Source: Stratiolaelaps scimitus
Taxonomy: Eukaryota; Arthropoda; Arachnida; Mesostigmata; Laelapidae
Length of the DNA: 64,000 bases
Assembly: GCA_019614645.1 (NCBI GenBank)
Contig: JABWDB010000019.1
Span: 294,501-358,500 of the forward strand
Direction: 5' to 3'
The notes beneath the pieces were generated by a model. It made no database searches, was not told where the DNA came from, and saw only the letters and a program-made list of their open reading frames with translations. How positions within the stretch are numbered: position 1 is the stretch's first letter; every line of letters starts with the position of its first letter. A program made the translations under genes and the position numbers. Of this stretch, positions 49,176 through 63,303 are shown in pieces.

Positions 49176-50543
49176 TGACGACTGTTGCGTTACGATGTGT
49201 GCGTGTGTTGTTATATTCTCATCGTGAAATATTAACACCGAGCTCAACCCGCTAGCCGAGTCCCTGGCGAGAGTAATTAGCACGCCTTGATGAAATCGGT
49301 CACGTTAGCCTGATACGTACCCACAAAAGCCGTAGCCTTTACGATCAGGTGGCCAATCTCACGAGCGAAGTTGTATCATATGTGTAGGTTTGTAACGTTC
49401 CAGTATATAGTATAGCCTCTTGCCCCAACGGTACCCCCCCCTTCTACCCCAACAAACGAACCTCCCTCGATAATGAACTTGACCGCGCCAACATCTACCA
49501 TTTGTTTCAATCAACGACCAGCACATTTTTGGCATTTACGATCTGCGCACAAAATAACTCCGTCATCGTCCGATTGCGCGGCAGCGCGTGCAAGACTAGA
49601 TTTTCATCAGGTATAGCAAAAAGAAGAGAACAAATAGTCAAGCGACGAATATAGCCAAGTGTTCACGGACTATTCCTGCGACGGCCTGCGGCAAAGGTCG
49701 GGTCGCGGGCCCCGATTGGAGCCGAGTTGGAGTCATGACTTTGGTAGTCGCCGGGGCAGATGGCAACACCAACAACACTCATCGCTTGGCTCCCGTTGGC
49801 CGCTAACTGGGACGTGTCGACAACTAATTCATTCTTCATCGCGTCAGATCTCATCCCAACGCGACGTCGAAGTTGACCGCGGCCTTCGGAGCCACGAAGG
49901 GTGCTCGGACGTCGAGAGAAGAGCACGGGTTCGCTATCATATCGTCAAATGTTACCACTGGTCTATGCGGCCAGCCACGAGGGCGTTGACGTGTGACGTG
50001 ACATTGCTCGCCGATTCATTTCATCCAACGCACGCCACACTCAGCGTGCTTAGGAGAGCTCACGGACACGGGTATTAGATCACGGCAAACGACACCACGT
50101 TACATAACGTAGTTACAGCTGAAGGCGTTCGTTGCCGCAGCTAGCGTGTAACGTGTGGAAAAACAATGAGTTACTTTCCACATCAAGAGGCTTAATTTAA
50201 TTTGAGGTGTCATCAAATCAGCTGAAATGTTCTTTCTCAGCCGTTAACACGTTGCCTTTATGTGTGTTGGTATGAATACGTGAACAATGGCGAATATGCC
50301 AACGGCAATATCGGACATGACAAAATGTCATCAACGCTCTCAATCGGTCTGTCGCCGAGAATAGCGCGATTGCGTCTAGTATCCATGTTGTAATTCGGTG
50401 AGGGTGATTAGTAAGTAGACATAGATAGATAGATAACGCGAGTTTTGTCTGCCATAATTTTGATAGCGAGTCATGCATTTTGAAGACGCTGGCAGTGGCC
50501 AATTTCTCACTCACGCTCGTTGCCGTGTACGATAATCCAAACA

Positions 50544-50581
<38 letters not shown>

Positions 50582-51269
50582 AGAACATGTTGACACGTGC
50601 GCTGTCTGCGAGCACCTATCTGCCCAGCGGATTTGACTTGGCTGTTTAGCCAAAGCCGGCCGGTGACACCCGTATCGCGTTTGCCGCGCCGACGCAGAAC
50701 TTCAGCGGTCAACGGCATCTGGCTATCGCTGGCAGCGTACGTTAACTAATTCTGTCCGCTTTTCATCACATCACGAAACAGAGCCAGCCAATCAACCAAC
50801 CAACGGCAACAGGATGTGCAGGACTAGCACCAGCGATGATCTGGCACCTCGTGGGACCCCGTGATCCGTTCGTTCGTTCACAGGCAATCGCTCGCAATCA
50901 ACACGATCAAAATGACGCCGACGCCAGCGCTGCCCAAACGAGTCGCTGCCGTCCCGCAGAAAACTTTCATTCTCGCGTCATTATCCCCAACGCGTTGTGT
51001 GTTCCAACGCGTAGCGTATTTCTCGGGCGAATTTTTCCGTTGCTTCTCTTCCTTCTCTCCCTGATGCCCGACTTCGTTTTATCCAGCGGGATCCACTTTG
51101 CTCTCGCGAGAGAGCAATTTTTCAACGTGGACATTCAACGTCGGAGTGCGTGCCCGTACACATGCGTGTCAATATGAGGGCCGGCGCAGCAGATGTCTGT
51201 GCGTGAGTGCGCGCACAATAGAATGCAGTGCCCGTTACACAGCACAGCACCGTTGCACAGACTTAGCCT

Positions 51270-51325
<56 letters not shown>

Positions 51326-54300
51326 CATATATCGGTACAATATTAAACTGGGAAAAACTCGTGGCGGAAGCGGATTCTCTCAGAGCATAATGACCAACGA
51401 CGGGATCTACAAAACTTAATTAACGCACGTATATATACACACATATATATGTATATATATATATATATGTGTGTGTGTGTTTGTTCAGTTATGCAACACA
51501 AGCAAGATGGTGCCAGACAGTGGCGATGTGCAATATGACAATATGCTATGTGCCGACCCCGACGGCGTCTAGCGGAGCCGGTTCCATCACGAAGACGTAA
51601 CGACAATTACTGCAAAGCTAATACGTTTTCATTCTTATTTCGTTTGAAGGTTCACTATATGTGTTATCATTTTTACTGCGACGTCTTCCTTCCTGCCATC
51701 CATTGTTTGTCGATGTCATCGTGTAACAGCATACGAACCATTGGCGAGATGCATGACGAACAAAAGTGGTCATTGTCAGCCCCGGTAGAGCCGCCTACAC
51801 GCCGGCGTGCTATAGTTGAATGTTATATCTCAATTGAAGTTCACGGTATCCATGTTTCTCGTTGTTGTTTCTCTCTCTCTCTGTCTCTCTACCTGTTTGC
51901 CTCCTTCGCGCCAGCGAGCCTTTGATATCTTATTCCTTTAAAAGTGTCAGCGTCCCGCTGATGACCGCGTCAAGGAAGGTACCTTCGCTGTCGCTTGAAT
52001 ACGCCAGGCATATATCGATGCCAGCGAAGGTCTGCACCGACCCGTCCACGCCGGTTCTAGGGCGAGCATCGTGACGATGTCTGGTGAGCGATAAATAAAA
52101 AAAATAAAATAAAGAAAATAACGAGCCAACGACACCAGTCTGTTTTTGTCCATATGCTCCGGTTCTTCCGGCACTTTGTATTTCTGACATCGGATCACAT
52201 TGGCATACCAGCGTTGAGTGGTGAGCAGCCTCTTGGTTGGCTTCAAGGAGGCAGAACAAGTTCAACGTTTGTGGGTGAGGTGGCGTTCAAGTAAACGCAT
52301 TTGACGAAGTGAACGAGAGAGAGAGAGAGAGAGAGTGACTTCGTGGTTAGGGATATAACATGAAGCCACCTCCCTCGTCTCCCCCTGTACACTCCCCGCT
52401 TAGCGCTTGACAACAAGTGCACTTCGCATTGAAATAGAGGCCCGCCGTTGTCGAACGTCACGAATACCGCAAAGCCGACACACGCACACACGTCAGACGG
52501 ATTGAGTTGAAGCGGTGGGCGTTATCGTACATGTAATAATCGAAACGTATTAAACATACCCTAACATCGTATTGTCGGCTTATAGCTGGAGCTCAAAGCT
52601 TTAAAGTGAAGTACACGTCTAAACATAGCTAATTCTTCCGCCTGGGTAGGAACCGTTTGTGGTTGGAACATAGAATCATCTGTCACTTGAGCTGGACATC
52701 GTCCGACTGTGTTGAAAGCCGGTCATTGACGGCCAGTTGATCCAGGAAATCTGAAGGAGATGAGCGGCACCCTGAGCCTCAGGATTGTCGTTTTTCCGTA
52801 GATATCGGCTTTGATTCGACGGATCGAAACTAAATTCATTCAGGTGACACCCACCATTAGCACAAACATATGTCTAAACTTCAATCAAGTTAAAAGTTAT
52901 GCCCTCAACGGATTTATTTACGCCGTTATTGTTATTCTATTTGCTCATGATTCCGGAGGGATAGTTTATCGCTACACTGCACCTTTTCGCGATTGATTTT
53001 TCTGTTTTTTTCGAAATCAGTTGGTTATGCTGCTGAACAGCTTCAGGCGAACGCTTCGTGAATGTTTCCGTATATATGACAAGTCGCGAACGAAACAGTA
53101 GCCGTGCCAAAGATAAGTAGACGCGAGCACTTCTGAACCACCGGGGCCCGAAGAAGCCAGATAATAGCACTTGCTACCCGCCATGATACGATCGTTGCAC
53201 CACATAGCCCCGACTCGCAGCCGTCGAAACAGGGGAATCTGTAGCAAAAACGAAAACCAAATACCCGACATGGACATGCATCAATGACAAGGCTGCCACC
53301 GTTCGCCCACCTCTGCCTCACATGTATCTCCCTGCGCCGGATGCAAATCTCGAACGATTGCGTCATTGTCCAAAATATGCCCACGCAAGAAATACGGCTG
53401 TCGTTGTCGACACGGACCATTACGACGATGGTCGATCATACGCCTCATAACGATTATGGCCGGTTTAGAGCCGATTCAATATCATCGGACATCGCTGCTT
53501 GCCAACCAGCCGATGTCCAGTAACGCTGCCACACAACTTATGTCAATCTCGCATCACCTGTCTGTTCGGTGCTCTACGAAAAAGCGAAGGAGACGGACAC
53601 TTCGGCTTCTTCGGCGCCCGGGATTCATGCCGGCGCCTTGTACGCGCATGCACCTGCGCGGCGTCGATACCCGGCGGCGGCGTGTGCCGCAGCACGAAAA
53701 TAGCACCAGGCACAGATAAACACAAAGGCATAAACACTCGGCGCGTGGCTTTGTCAGCAAATCAATAGAAGCACGTATTTAATATAAATATTTCCCTTCT
53801 TCGTTGTTGATTTTGTCTCGCTTTTCTTCGACTCACACAGATCATCTCATCTCGACTTCTCTCTCTCGTTCTCTCTCTCTCGTTCTCTCTCTCTCGGTCC
53901 AGTCATTCGGTGTTTATTGAGGGGAGTGTCATCCCGTCATCTTGTTCTCTTGGCTTCATCGTCGTCGTCAACGTGTGGATATGCTCGGACACCAAGTGTG
54001 ACCCATACCTTCTTCGCGGTCGGGGCCGTTCGTATTTTTGATATCCAATCAGTCCATCATCGTCCCTCTCTCTGTCTCTCTCTCTCTCCCTGGGGCTTTA
54101 TCGTCGAACGGCATAATCTAAAAGATGGTGAAGATTGTGACCGTTATACTATTAACGGGCGGGTTACGACAGGACAAATTGCCTTGCTGCGATCAAAATT
54201 TGTGCCCTATGGATATTATCTTGAGCGCTTACGAGGCAGGTTGGACTGTCGTCCTGCGCAGCTGAATTGAAGATGGTCACGGAAGGGCAGCGTTGCGGCG

Positions 54301-54555
54301 GCTTCCTAAAAGCGCTTTGGATAAGACAGATGGCGTCGACTATTGCAGTGGTTGGTTAAACGGTTCGACGTTGGCGGCGGCCGGAGAGGTTGCGGCTCCG
54401 GTAAACGAATAATCTCGACGCGGGAATCTCTCAAAAGATGCTCCTCTTTTCATCGACGCTAGTGGATGAAGTGGGGGAACAATATGTCCATCCTGACATT
54501 ATCACCACCAGCATCGTCAGTCAGCACTACGTAAGTCGCAGGGCACGTCGCCGCG

Positions 54556-54589
<34 letters not shown>

Positions 54590-57500
54590 GGCTTAGCATT
54601 AACGTCATTGAACCACTCACTCAGTCAACGTCCGAAGATGTCATCAAAGCACTGTAAGCTTGCACTTCCCGGTTCGGGAGCGTTATCAAATAGTTCCCAC
54701 GAGTAGCAATCTATAAAAAGTTCAATCGAAAATATGATATTATTACGTCCTCAAATCGTTCCCGGCCCCCCACTCCTAAATTTACTTCAGATCCACTCCA
54801 CACCTCGACCCCCCCCCGCCCCCGTCGGGTTGAAGGGGTATTTCGTAATGTCTGCGTCGCTGTGCGGAGCTCATTACACGCCAAGTTTCATATAATGAAA
54901 ATGTATGTAAGCTCGGTAAAGGACCTTGAGAAGCAATAGCTTAATGTTACTGAGAGGACCCGTGCAGTGCTCATGACTTTTATCATTGTCCGTATCTAGC
55001 TATCTTGCTGTTGTTACTATTGTTGTTGCTGTTGTTGCTACTGTTGTTGTCGTCATCATCGTTGAGCCAAGAGTAGACGCAGGCACAGCAGTGCAAGCAA
55101 TAATCGTGATACCCGATTTGCAGTGTTTTGTCAAAAACCGCTATTTCCCCGATCGCGCACACGGTCTTCTACGCGCCTCCGGCTTCCCGAGCGTGTCCAC
55201 CCTGCGCACACTGTGACCGCTCCGAAGATGGATGACCGCCCGCGACCACGCGTGACCCCAGCCCCGTGTAGCTCTGCCAAGCTCTGCCCCGCAAATCATG
55301 TGGAACAAAAAACAGCGGCCACCCGCCCATCGAATGGTTCTCCCTCGTTTCCTCTGCCGTTGCTTGACTACTGTGCGGTTTGCAATGCTTGCCATATTGT
55401 GGTCGCTCGCCATTTCGATTGTCTCAAAACTGAGGCTTCGTTCACGAGCTGAGCACAGCAACTGTTGCTCAGTGGTGATTGATTGGCGCCGATACGCGAT
55501 GCCACGAGATATCTCGTGGAAGCTGGAAACATGACCGCCTGGAAAATTGGCTGACTCAACGAAAAGGAGTTGCATTTGGCGGAAATCGGAAATGATCAAT
55601 AACGGAAACACGCGGACTACAATAGGGAAAGCTTGTGAACATATGGAGCCGTTGGCAAGTGAATATTTTCGGCGGTTCACGCCGCTGTAAATGGTGACTT
55701 TAGTTTTGGTTAATGCACGCATTTAATACTGCAACATAGGCAGCAGTTTTGCCTTTGAGGCTCGCAGACAAAATCACATCACTGCTTGCAGTGTAATTCC
55801 TGGGAACCATTTCATGATACGCTGAATGAGCCCTCCGCGTCTTTCTCGCTTTTACTCGATGGCGGCCAGCGCGCGCGCGTGTTTGTGTCTGGACAAAAAA
55901 TACAATCCATAAGGCTAGCGCAATTGCCAGATAAAGGTATTCATTAGCTCACTTATTTTATTGTCCACTTTGATGCTATTCCATCGTACGTAAATGATTA
56001 CAACATCAATCCCCTCCCACGCCCCAGTGTCTACCGATGCCGATGACCGTTGAATGTGTCAGGTCATTGCCAATGCTAGCCTGTGTCCGTCACCAACTTC
56101 GTGTCAAACATCAATCTCGACTCGTTAATTTCGCGGTTCGTAATTTGTTCGGAGTCAACTGTTGTGCACATGTTGGGGTGCAGAAAATAGAACAGAAGAG
56201 AAATCGAACGGCGGCAGCAGCAGCAAAAAAGCACCTGCCACATCAGCAGCTTTTTACAGCTCAGGCTGCGTTGAACTGTTCATATTGATGAGAAAACAAT
56301 GGGTTTAAAACAATGAATGGATAACGGGTTTCGTTAGCTCGACACGAGCGAACGAAAGTGCTAGTTATGAAGGTAACGGTTATCAGTGGCAATCAAATCG
56401 TCACAACGTCAAATCAGAGACGCGCCCTGGTGGAGTGAAGCTCGCGGCTGGTTGTTGGTGAGACGCCGGGGAGGCGAGCCTTGCCCCATGCGAAAGTGAA
56501 CTTAATTCCCCGCGAACAATCGTCGCCTACCATGTGATCGAAATGATTCGAATAGACTAGTCTAGAATCGATCGGTAGAAATACCGCTCCAAGAGAGAGA
56601 GAGATGGCCATGGCTCAGGATTTTTTTGTGCTATGATTATGCGTCAACCAAGCTGCTTCGGGATATGAACCGATCGTCGACTCCGTCGAGATGAGACTCC
56701 GAATTTTCTCGGTTACCTGCAACAGACCAATAGCAATCATTGTCGTTAGAGAAAGCAGAGATACTAGCATAGCAAATTAATGCTTGCCTTTGTCCCAGCT
56801 AGAGGATACCGTACAATGAAGTTACCTTCCTGTTTTTCAACACAATGATATCATAGTTCTTCGTTCTGCATGTCGCTAACTTACGAGTGATATGTTGAAT
56901 GTAACAAGTATTTTATGCAATTAAAAGAAGTACTTAGAGACCACTGCACACCGCCCCTAATAATAATGATCAGCTTGTAACCTGGGAAGCACGTTTGTAA
57001 CACTGATTAAACGTGACTCTCGTAAGAATCATCGGAGAATGATTGGAAGCGAATTTTGCGAACAATATCCTATTGACAATTCCGTTCGCCGCGTGAAAAA
57101 CCTCTTAATATCCAGCTTCTCGACAACATATTGGTGCCTATAGCTATACATAGTGCCCGATTCATGTTCGATTACACACGTGCACGTATTCCTTGTCAAT
57201 GCGACATCTAGCCGCTGCGAAGAACACCCAATAACGGAACCATCGCAAACTTTACCTGGCCTCGTTGCTCGCTCAACCTACAACCGCTAGTGTTCATACT
57301 ACACAAGGCACGAGTCGTCGAAGTTGTGTTACAGTGTAGTATTGTAGTTACAGTAATTTGCTGTAGTCGGAAGATAGTTGCTGGGCAGATGTTCCACGAT
57401 TGTGTAAGCAAGCCGGACCAGTCGCGATGTCCTAAAGTAAATATTGTCACTTCATCTGGCCCAAATCACAGCTGCACCTGTATCGAATTCTGTTGCCAGA

Positions 57501-58800
57501 CCGTGGAAATCGTTCAATCGATGCCTGTTACTAGTCGCGCACCCTTCGGCTTGCACACGGTGTGGAGAAAAATCGCCGAAAACTCGCTCGCGGTTATGTG
57601 TGTAGCCGAGTCAGGTCACGCACCAACGAGAATAAGCTGCCCAATCCACGTCTCGTACCAACACCCGCCATGAACAAGCCGCGCGCAAATATTTGAATAA
57701 TAACATTAACATTCTGCTCTGCGATCGTCTTCGCCTTCGACGATCCGAAATCAGACGGCCTGTGCCCTACTGAAGTGCTGAAGCATTGAAGATTGCCATT
57801 GTGTACCTTGCCCATTGGGTGCTCGAGTATCTCAGGCTCATAGCACACGAAACATCACGTTATGGCCGATCGCGACGTATGTCCCGTTTGGCTGGAACGA
57901 TCATAGTCCGTCCGTATGACAATGTCACAATAGGCGTTTACACGGTGAATGCCTACGGACGATGTACGTTCGATGTTTGTGAGAGGGTACTGCATCGCAA
58001 GGTGCCGGTCGCCGGGTAGGGATAACTAATCCGAATTGCCTGGATCCTTCTTGGGACGGGACACCTCTCGTCATAACGTTAAACAAGTGGAGACAACACG
58101 AGATAGCCGCCACCAAGCACGAGGACCAATTCTACACCTCAGTGTGAAAGACAGATACAGAGGGTGATTGATGTCAGGCAAGTAGGAAGAGGGGACCGCA
58201 TAAAACAGTTACGTAGGTGTGAGGAAAATTTAGCTGGACGTGGTTTTTCTTTCGTAAATAGACAAACACTTGCAATTAGCAGGTCATATCGATTTCAGAA
58301 ATTACTCGAAAGGTATGCTTTCAAATCGTTCCCAGCACCCAGCCACGTTCCAGCTGTTCCTCATGGGAATTAGACCGCTCCGGATTTAACCGAAGTTCAT
58401 ATTTACTGTATATGTCATACACATCGGAACATTGCGAGCGTCCAAGTATTTATTCTCTGCATATATAGTTCCATTTGTGATAATAATAATAATAATAATT
58501 AAAGTAGACCCCATGGCTCGGCATTTATTATCGAATAATGGCAAGATCACACACACACACACGTGTATACCGTGGTGTGCCCAGCACAGCATTCACATTT
58601 GCTAGATTTTCACCAGTAGACTATGATAGATGAATCAGCCCTGGAGCACAGCATATAGGACGAATACGGGTGTCATATATATGTAGATTTCGGCCATACT
58701 GGGAGATGAGAGCGAGATACATACAGAGAGAGAGAGAGAGAGTTCGTCTTCTGCATGGCCGCTGGCTCACAGGCTGACCATGCGTAGAAGGGCAAAGTAG
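49176..58800. other. Gene-poor stretch
   Basis: No supported gene. It contains (TA)n tracts at about 50547-50579, 51270-51323 and 54556-54589, TC-rich tracts at about 53855-53896 and 54060-54090, a GA run at about 52315-52335, and moderately GC-rich patches (for example 55160-55330) whose frames carry no recognisable domain. Confidence 0.4.
51270..51323. repeat. Long (TA)n tract
   Basis: About 54 bases of alternating TA with two TG interruptions near the start. It is one of the longest TA tracts in the window. A related TA/TG tract lies at about 51430-51480. Confidence 0.9.
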
Positions 58801-61800
58801 CGCCTCAATGGCCCTCGAGAAACGTCGGGACAGGCCTACACACACACAATGCACACTGCCGATCCACAGCGCAAGTTACAAATCAAGTGATTTATTATTA
58901 TTATTATTATTATCATCGAGCCATTAGCTGCATTTTTCGTTGTTGCTTTTCGCAAAGCTTTTTAGAACACTGGGCGCTGTCTCTCTCCGCCCACCACCAG
59001 ACACGCACACCGTGATAAATCACCGTACATAAATCAGCGCCCTTCATCGGACATCGCAATGCTGCTACCGCTTCCACCTGAAATTGTATCAATTGTGGGG
59101 GTCTGGAAGTCGATTCGCGCGTTGCTGTCCACCGTTCGCTAGCTTGGCTGTCTTCGTCAGCTTCGCCGCCCCGCGCGATCGCCTCTCATACGCTTCTCAT
59201 GCGAGCAGCACGTTCGCGTACACTCGTCATACGCCGGTATCGCTCATAATCGAGTTGTTATTGTTGTTGTGGCCACTGCCGCCGGCGCCGCCGCCGCGGC
59301 CGCGGCCACCACCACATGTTTCTTCATTTGTATAAATATCCGTCGCAGCAGCACGTGCTCGCTGACTGTTGATAGGGGAGGCGAAATCGGGGATTTTCGT
59401 CAGTAAGCAACGACACCACCACCGCTGCCGCCGCCGCCGCCGCCGCCGTCATCGTTGATACGAGGTGGCTGTCGTGTACGTCGAACTTCAGATCGCAATT
59501 AAGCCTGCAAAGTGAGGCAAGCCCGAACACAATCAATGGAACAGACTGGGCCAAGCCCCCAAGCCTTGTGCGGTTGCCGCCTCCTAATGGTACCGTACGA
59601 CAACACAACACTTTGTGGATACCTTGTATATCTGGGTGTTCGTATACGATGTGGGCACCCCCGATTTTGGGATCTATCCGTCACCGTTGTAAATGTCTGC
59701 CCCCATCGAAACGGATCGAGTGTAGCAGCGCAATTCAAGCAGCAATGCTAATATTTAGTCCAACAATAACTACATTATCTCTGTTCTATAAATGCGACAA
59801 GGCAAGGAAAAGTCTATCCTCTGCTATACGTGGATCATTCAGTATCGTTGGCATAATTTCGCCTAACAAAAGCACAAAGTGCTCAATTAGCAAGAGACTG
59901 TACAAACAGTTTTCACCTCTCAAAGACACCACTTGCGCTCTTCGTCTATTGAATTATCAAGTCATCAATGATTAGATATATATATATATATACATGCTGT
60001 AGTATTAAGTCATACAACGTCCTACACGCAAGTCATGCATCCCATGAAGATATTGACCGAAAAACGCCACGATCGCATTTAACTCATATCATCTATCGAT
60101 GCAGTGTAGAAGAAAGTCCTTGGCGAGCCCAGCCGAAGCCCTCTCGCTCGGCATGCAACTTTCGAGCGGTTCTGCAGCATCCGGTTCGGTGACATTGGAA
60201 CTCCACACCCACGTGGGACGAGACGACTTCATTTTTACAACGTTCACGCCACAGCCACCACCTTCCCCCAAACGCGGTCGTTTGGCTTTTTCGGGTGCAG
60301 GCGCTCCGTGTTTCATGTTTCGTCATAGCGCTGCTCGGGCAGTTTTGCACCTTTGGCTCTTGACGTCGCGCTTTTCTCCCAGTCTCCCTGTCTCTCCCTC
60401 TCGCTCTTCCACAACGGAGAAAGCTATGGGCGATTTTCCGCTCGGCTTTAGACGAGGTATTTTTTTTGTGTTTTCGTTTTTTGGCCTTCCCGCATGCATT
60501 TTCCTATTTTTGCTTCGTCTCAGAAAGTGCTTCTCCCATTGGTTCTCGCGCGGCTGGCCCCTGCGTGGTTTTTGTTAGCGGCAGCACGTTCTGTCCACCT
60601 GCATGGCGTCAAAGCATAGCGTCATTTCGGCTATTGCTATGCGTTTTCGTCGGGCAGATGTGTCGTGGCACTCAGTGGCTCGTGTCCAATAAAATCGACG
60701 CTGGAGGCGTGTCCGATAATCGTCATCGGTTTTGGCGAAATGTATCCCTTTTTCAGTTGTTGCATATACGCTCACGGTAGGGACTTCTTGACTTCTTTGA
60801 ATGGGGTACTGTCTTGTTCGTTGTATGTTGTACGCTGCTACACTGCTGGATTTCGTTCACTTCCGCTAGAATTCATCCCGTATGATGGCAGGAACGTGGG
60901 CAGGGCCACCGAGTGATTTTCTCGCAGTGTCAAGGCGGTTCAAACTCCCCCCCCCCCCCTCCCCTAAACGGAACGCGAGCTCAACCGACATACGCAATAC
61001 GTCCGACGTACGAACCGACTTACGAATGACATGGATTAATCATAATTCGTTGCATACATCTATCGGCAATTAACACTGCAAGATTCCTAGGCACTGTGAG
61101 ATGCCGGCTTGTGAAGCTCGAAAACTGTGCTTACACCAGCGTTTGTGGTCGTCACGCAAACTGTCGACTAGTTATAGTTACAGCATTTCGCCCATGACTT
61201 CGAATCGACACTTCGACTAAGTCAGCCTGAGCGAACGTTAGTGTCAGGAAGCGACCAATCGACCACGTGACGCCCTAGCTGCCGCTGCTGTTGCCGGCGG
61301 TGCTGATGAAATTGATACATTTGAATGATAAAATGGAAAAGTATACGGCAATTTCCGTGTGTCGCCTCGCTGCTGTTGTTGCTGCTACTGTCAAAAATGT
61401 GTGTCCCTCCACTGTGCTGAGATCAACAATGGCTTTCGTCATAGGCCGAAACACAAATGTCATCACTGTCGCGCAATAAATCGTCCGCAAAGTGTCGGAC
61501 GGGCTATGCTAGATAGGCGATATTTGTTCTATTGATATAAGACGTCCCCTGACGACGCGCTCGCGGGCACCCCGTCTATTATCAGCGCTTTCCGCAGACT
61601 TTCAAACAAATCCTAATTTCGCCATTCAATTCGGCGTACCAATAACTGAACGCACATCGCTGCTGCTGCTGCTGGTGAGTCGAGCCTCTCCGCCAGCCAG
61701 AAAACAAGGTGTGAAGAAGTGTCTAGTCAGCCCCAGTTGAGATGTCTCTCTACAGCTGTGTCTCTGTCGTAATAGCTGGAGTAGAACATGTGCGTAGAGG

Positions 61801-63272
61801 GGGATAGCGGCAGTGGCCACCCGCTGACGATGAGCAATGAACGTACACATGGGGGTGCCGCATCTCAAACAATCGACACTTTACCGCTGTGTCTTCTGTT
61901 GTAAATTGCGTTCATCTTATTATTACTATTATTACGAATATAACAACGAATGGGACGGCGTAACAACCTTACAACAACGACAATAGCACCAACAACAATA
62001 ACAAGAACAACAACAAATACGGCGGAGGCGGTTGTGGTAGCAACAAACGTATATGATCGATAGATACATCAACCGTTCGTTCGTTGGATCGATCGATCGA
62101 TTGAAGTAAAGATGAAAATCTCTCCGTCAATCGACGCAGCTCTCACTGGTCGCTGGATGCTATGAGCAATCATCAGAAAATCACTCACAATCAGATGGAT
62201 GCGACCGCGAACACACGCACAACGAACGCGAAATATAATACAATATATATATATATATATATAGTATAGTGTATAGCTGTATGATGAGTGTGTGCCTGTG
62301 CTCGCGCATCCGGTCTGCCGCGCTGTGCAACAACACAAACAATGTAACCACAATGTACAATGCAATGCAACGAAAATGAGAACACTCCCCGTCAAGCAGA
62401 CGAGTCGCCTCTGTCTACCTGTCTCTGCCGTTATTCGCTGACGTTCATTGACGACAACAACAAGAGCAACAATAATAGCAGCATCACCAGCAGCAGCAGT
62501 AGTAACAATCGCATCGCGTCATCGATTGGCGGTTCGGTTCGGGTAGGCGTTAGTTCTCTTCGTAAGTGGAATCGCGAACAGCAACCGCGTGTTGTACACT
62601 CACCGCGTATTGATGCCATATTCTTCACAGCACTTGTGGTTTCTGCTGCTGCTGCTGCTGCTTGTGGAGGTTGCTGTGGTGAATCGTATCGTCTTCTGTG
62701 GTGAAGATGTTATCGTTATGTTGACGACAAGGTGAATCTGGGAAATGTCGACTGTGGCGACCGGCGATTACGTAGACAGCTTCTTCCGCTTGGACATTAT
62801 TGACAAATTAAGATAAGCGCTAGTCGACGATTGTGCATCACTCGGCACTTGTGGTATTTTCTGCTGATAGAAAATTATGTTGGGGTTTTTTGTTTGTTTT
62901 TGTTGCTACATGAATGGCCTTTAGCGAAGAAGACACGCGAATCATAGGGGGAACAACTTTTTTGAAGTAAGTGAAGTGTATTGGGCAGGCGTGAAATGAT
63001 GATTTTTGTCATTTCTTGAATGCTCATATACAATATTTGGTTTCGCGGATTAATAGGAGTTTTTTTGCTCGAGAGCAAGGCCCCTCCATATTGGCTATAT
63101 ATATGTATATATATATATATACGATCTCTCGAATGGTCAAGTTGGTCCTCATAGTTCAGCTGAACGACTCGTTACACGGTGGCAACGACAACGATGCCCC
63201 TTTGAACAAAATGAGGATAGCACATAGGAGAGGAGAGGCCAATCTAAGCGAGTGTCTTGAGCAGGTGAACGC

Positions 63273-63303
<31 letters not shown>

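Noticed and set aside
60099..60578. 159-codon plus-strand frame after an acceptor-like ATGCAG
   Set aside because: No domain or conserved pattern recognised; an antisense frame covers the same bases, and the second half is Phe/Ser low complexity.
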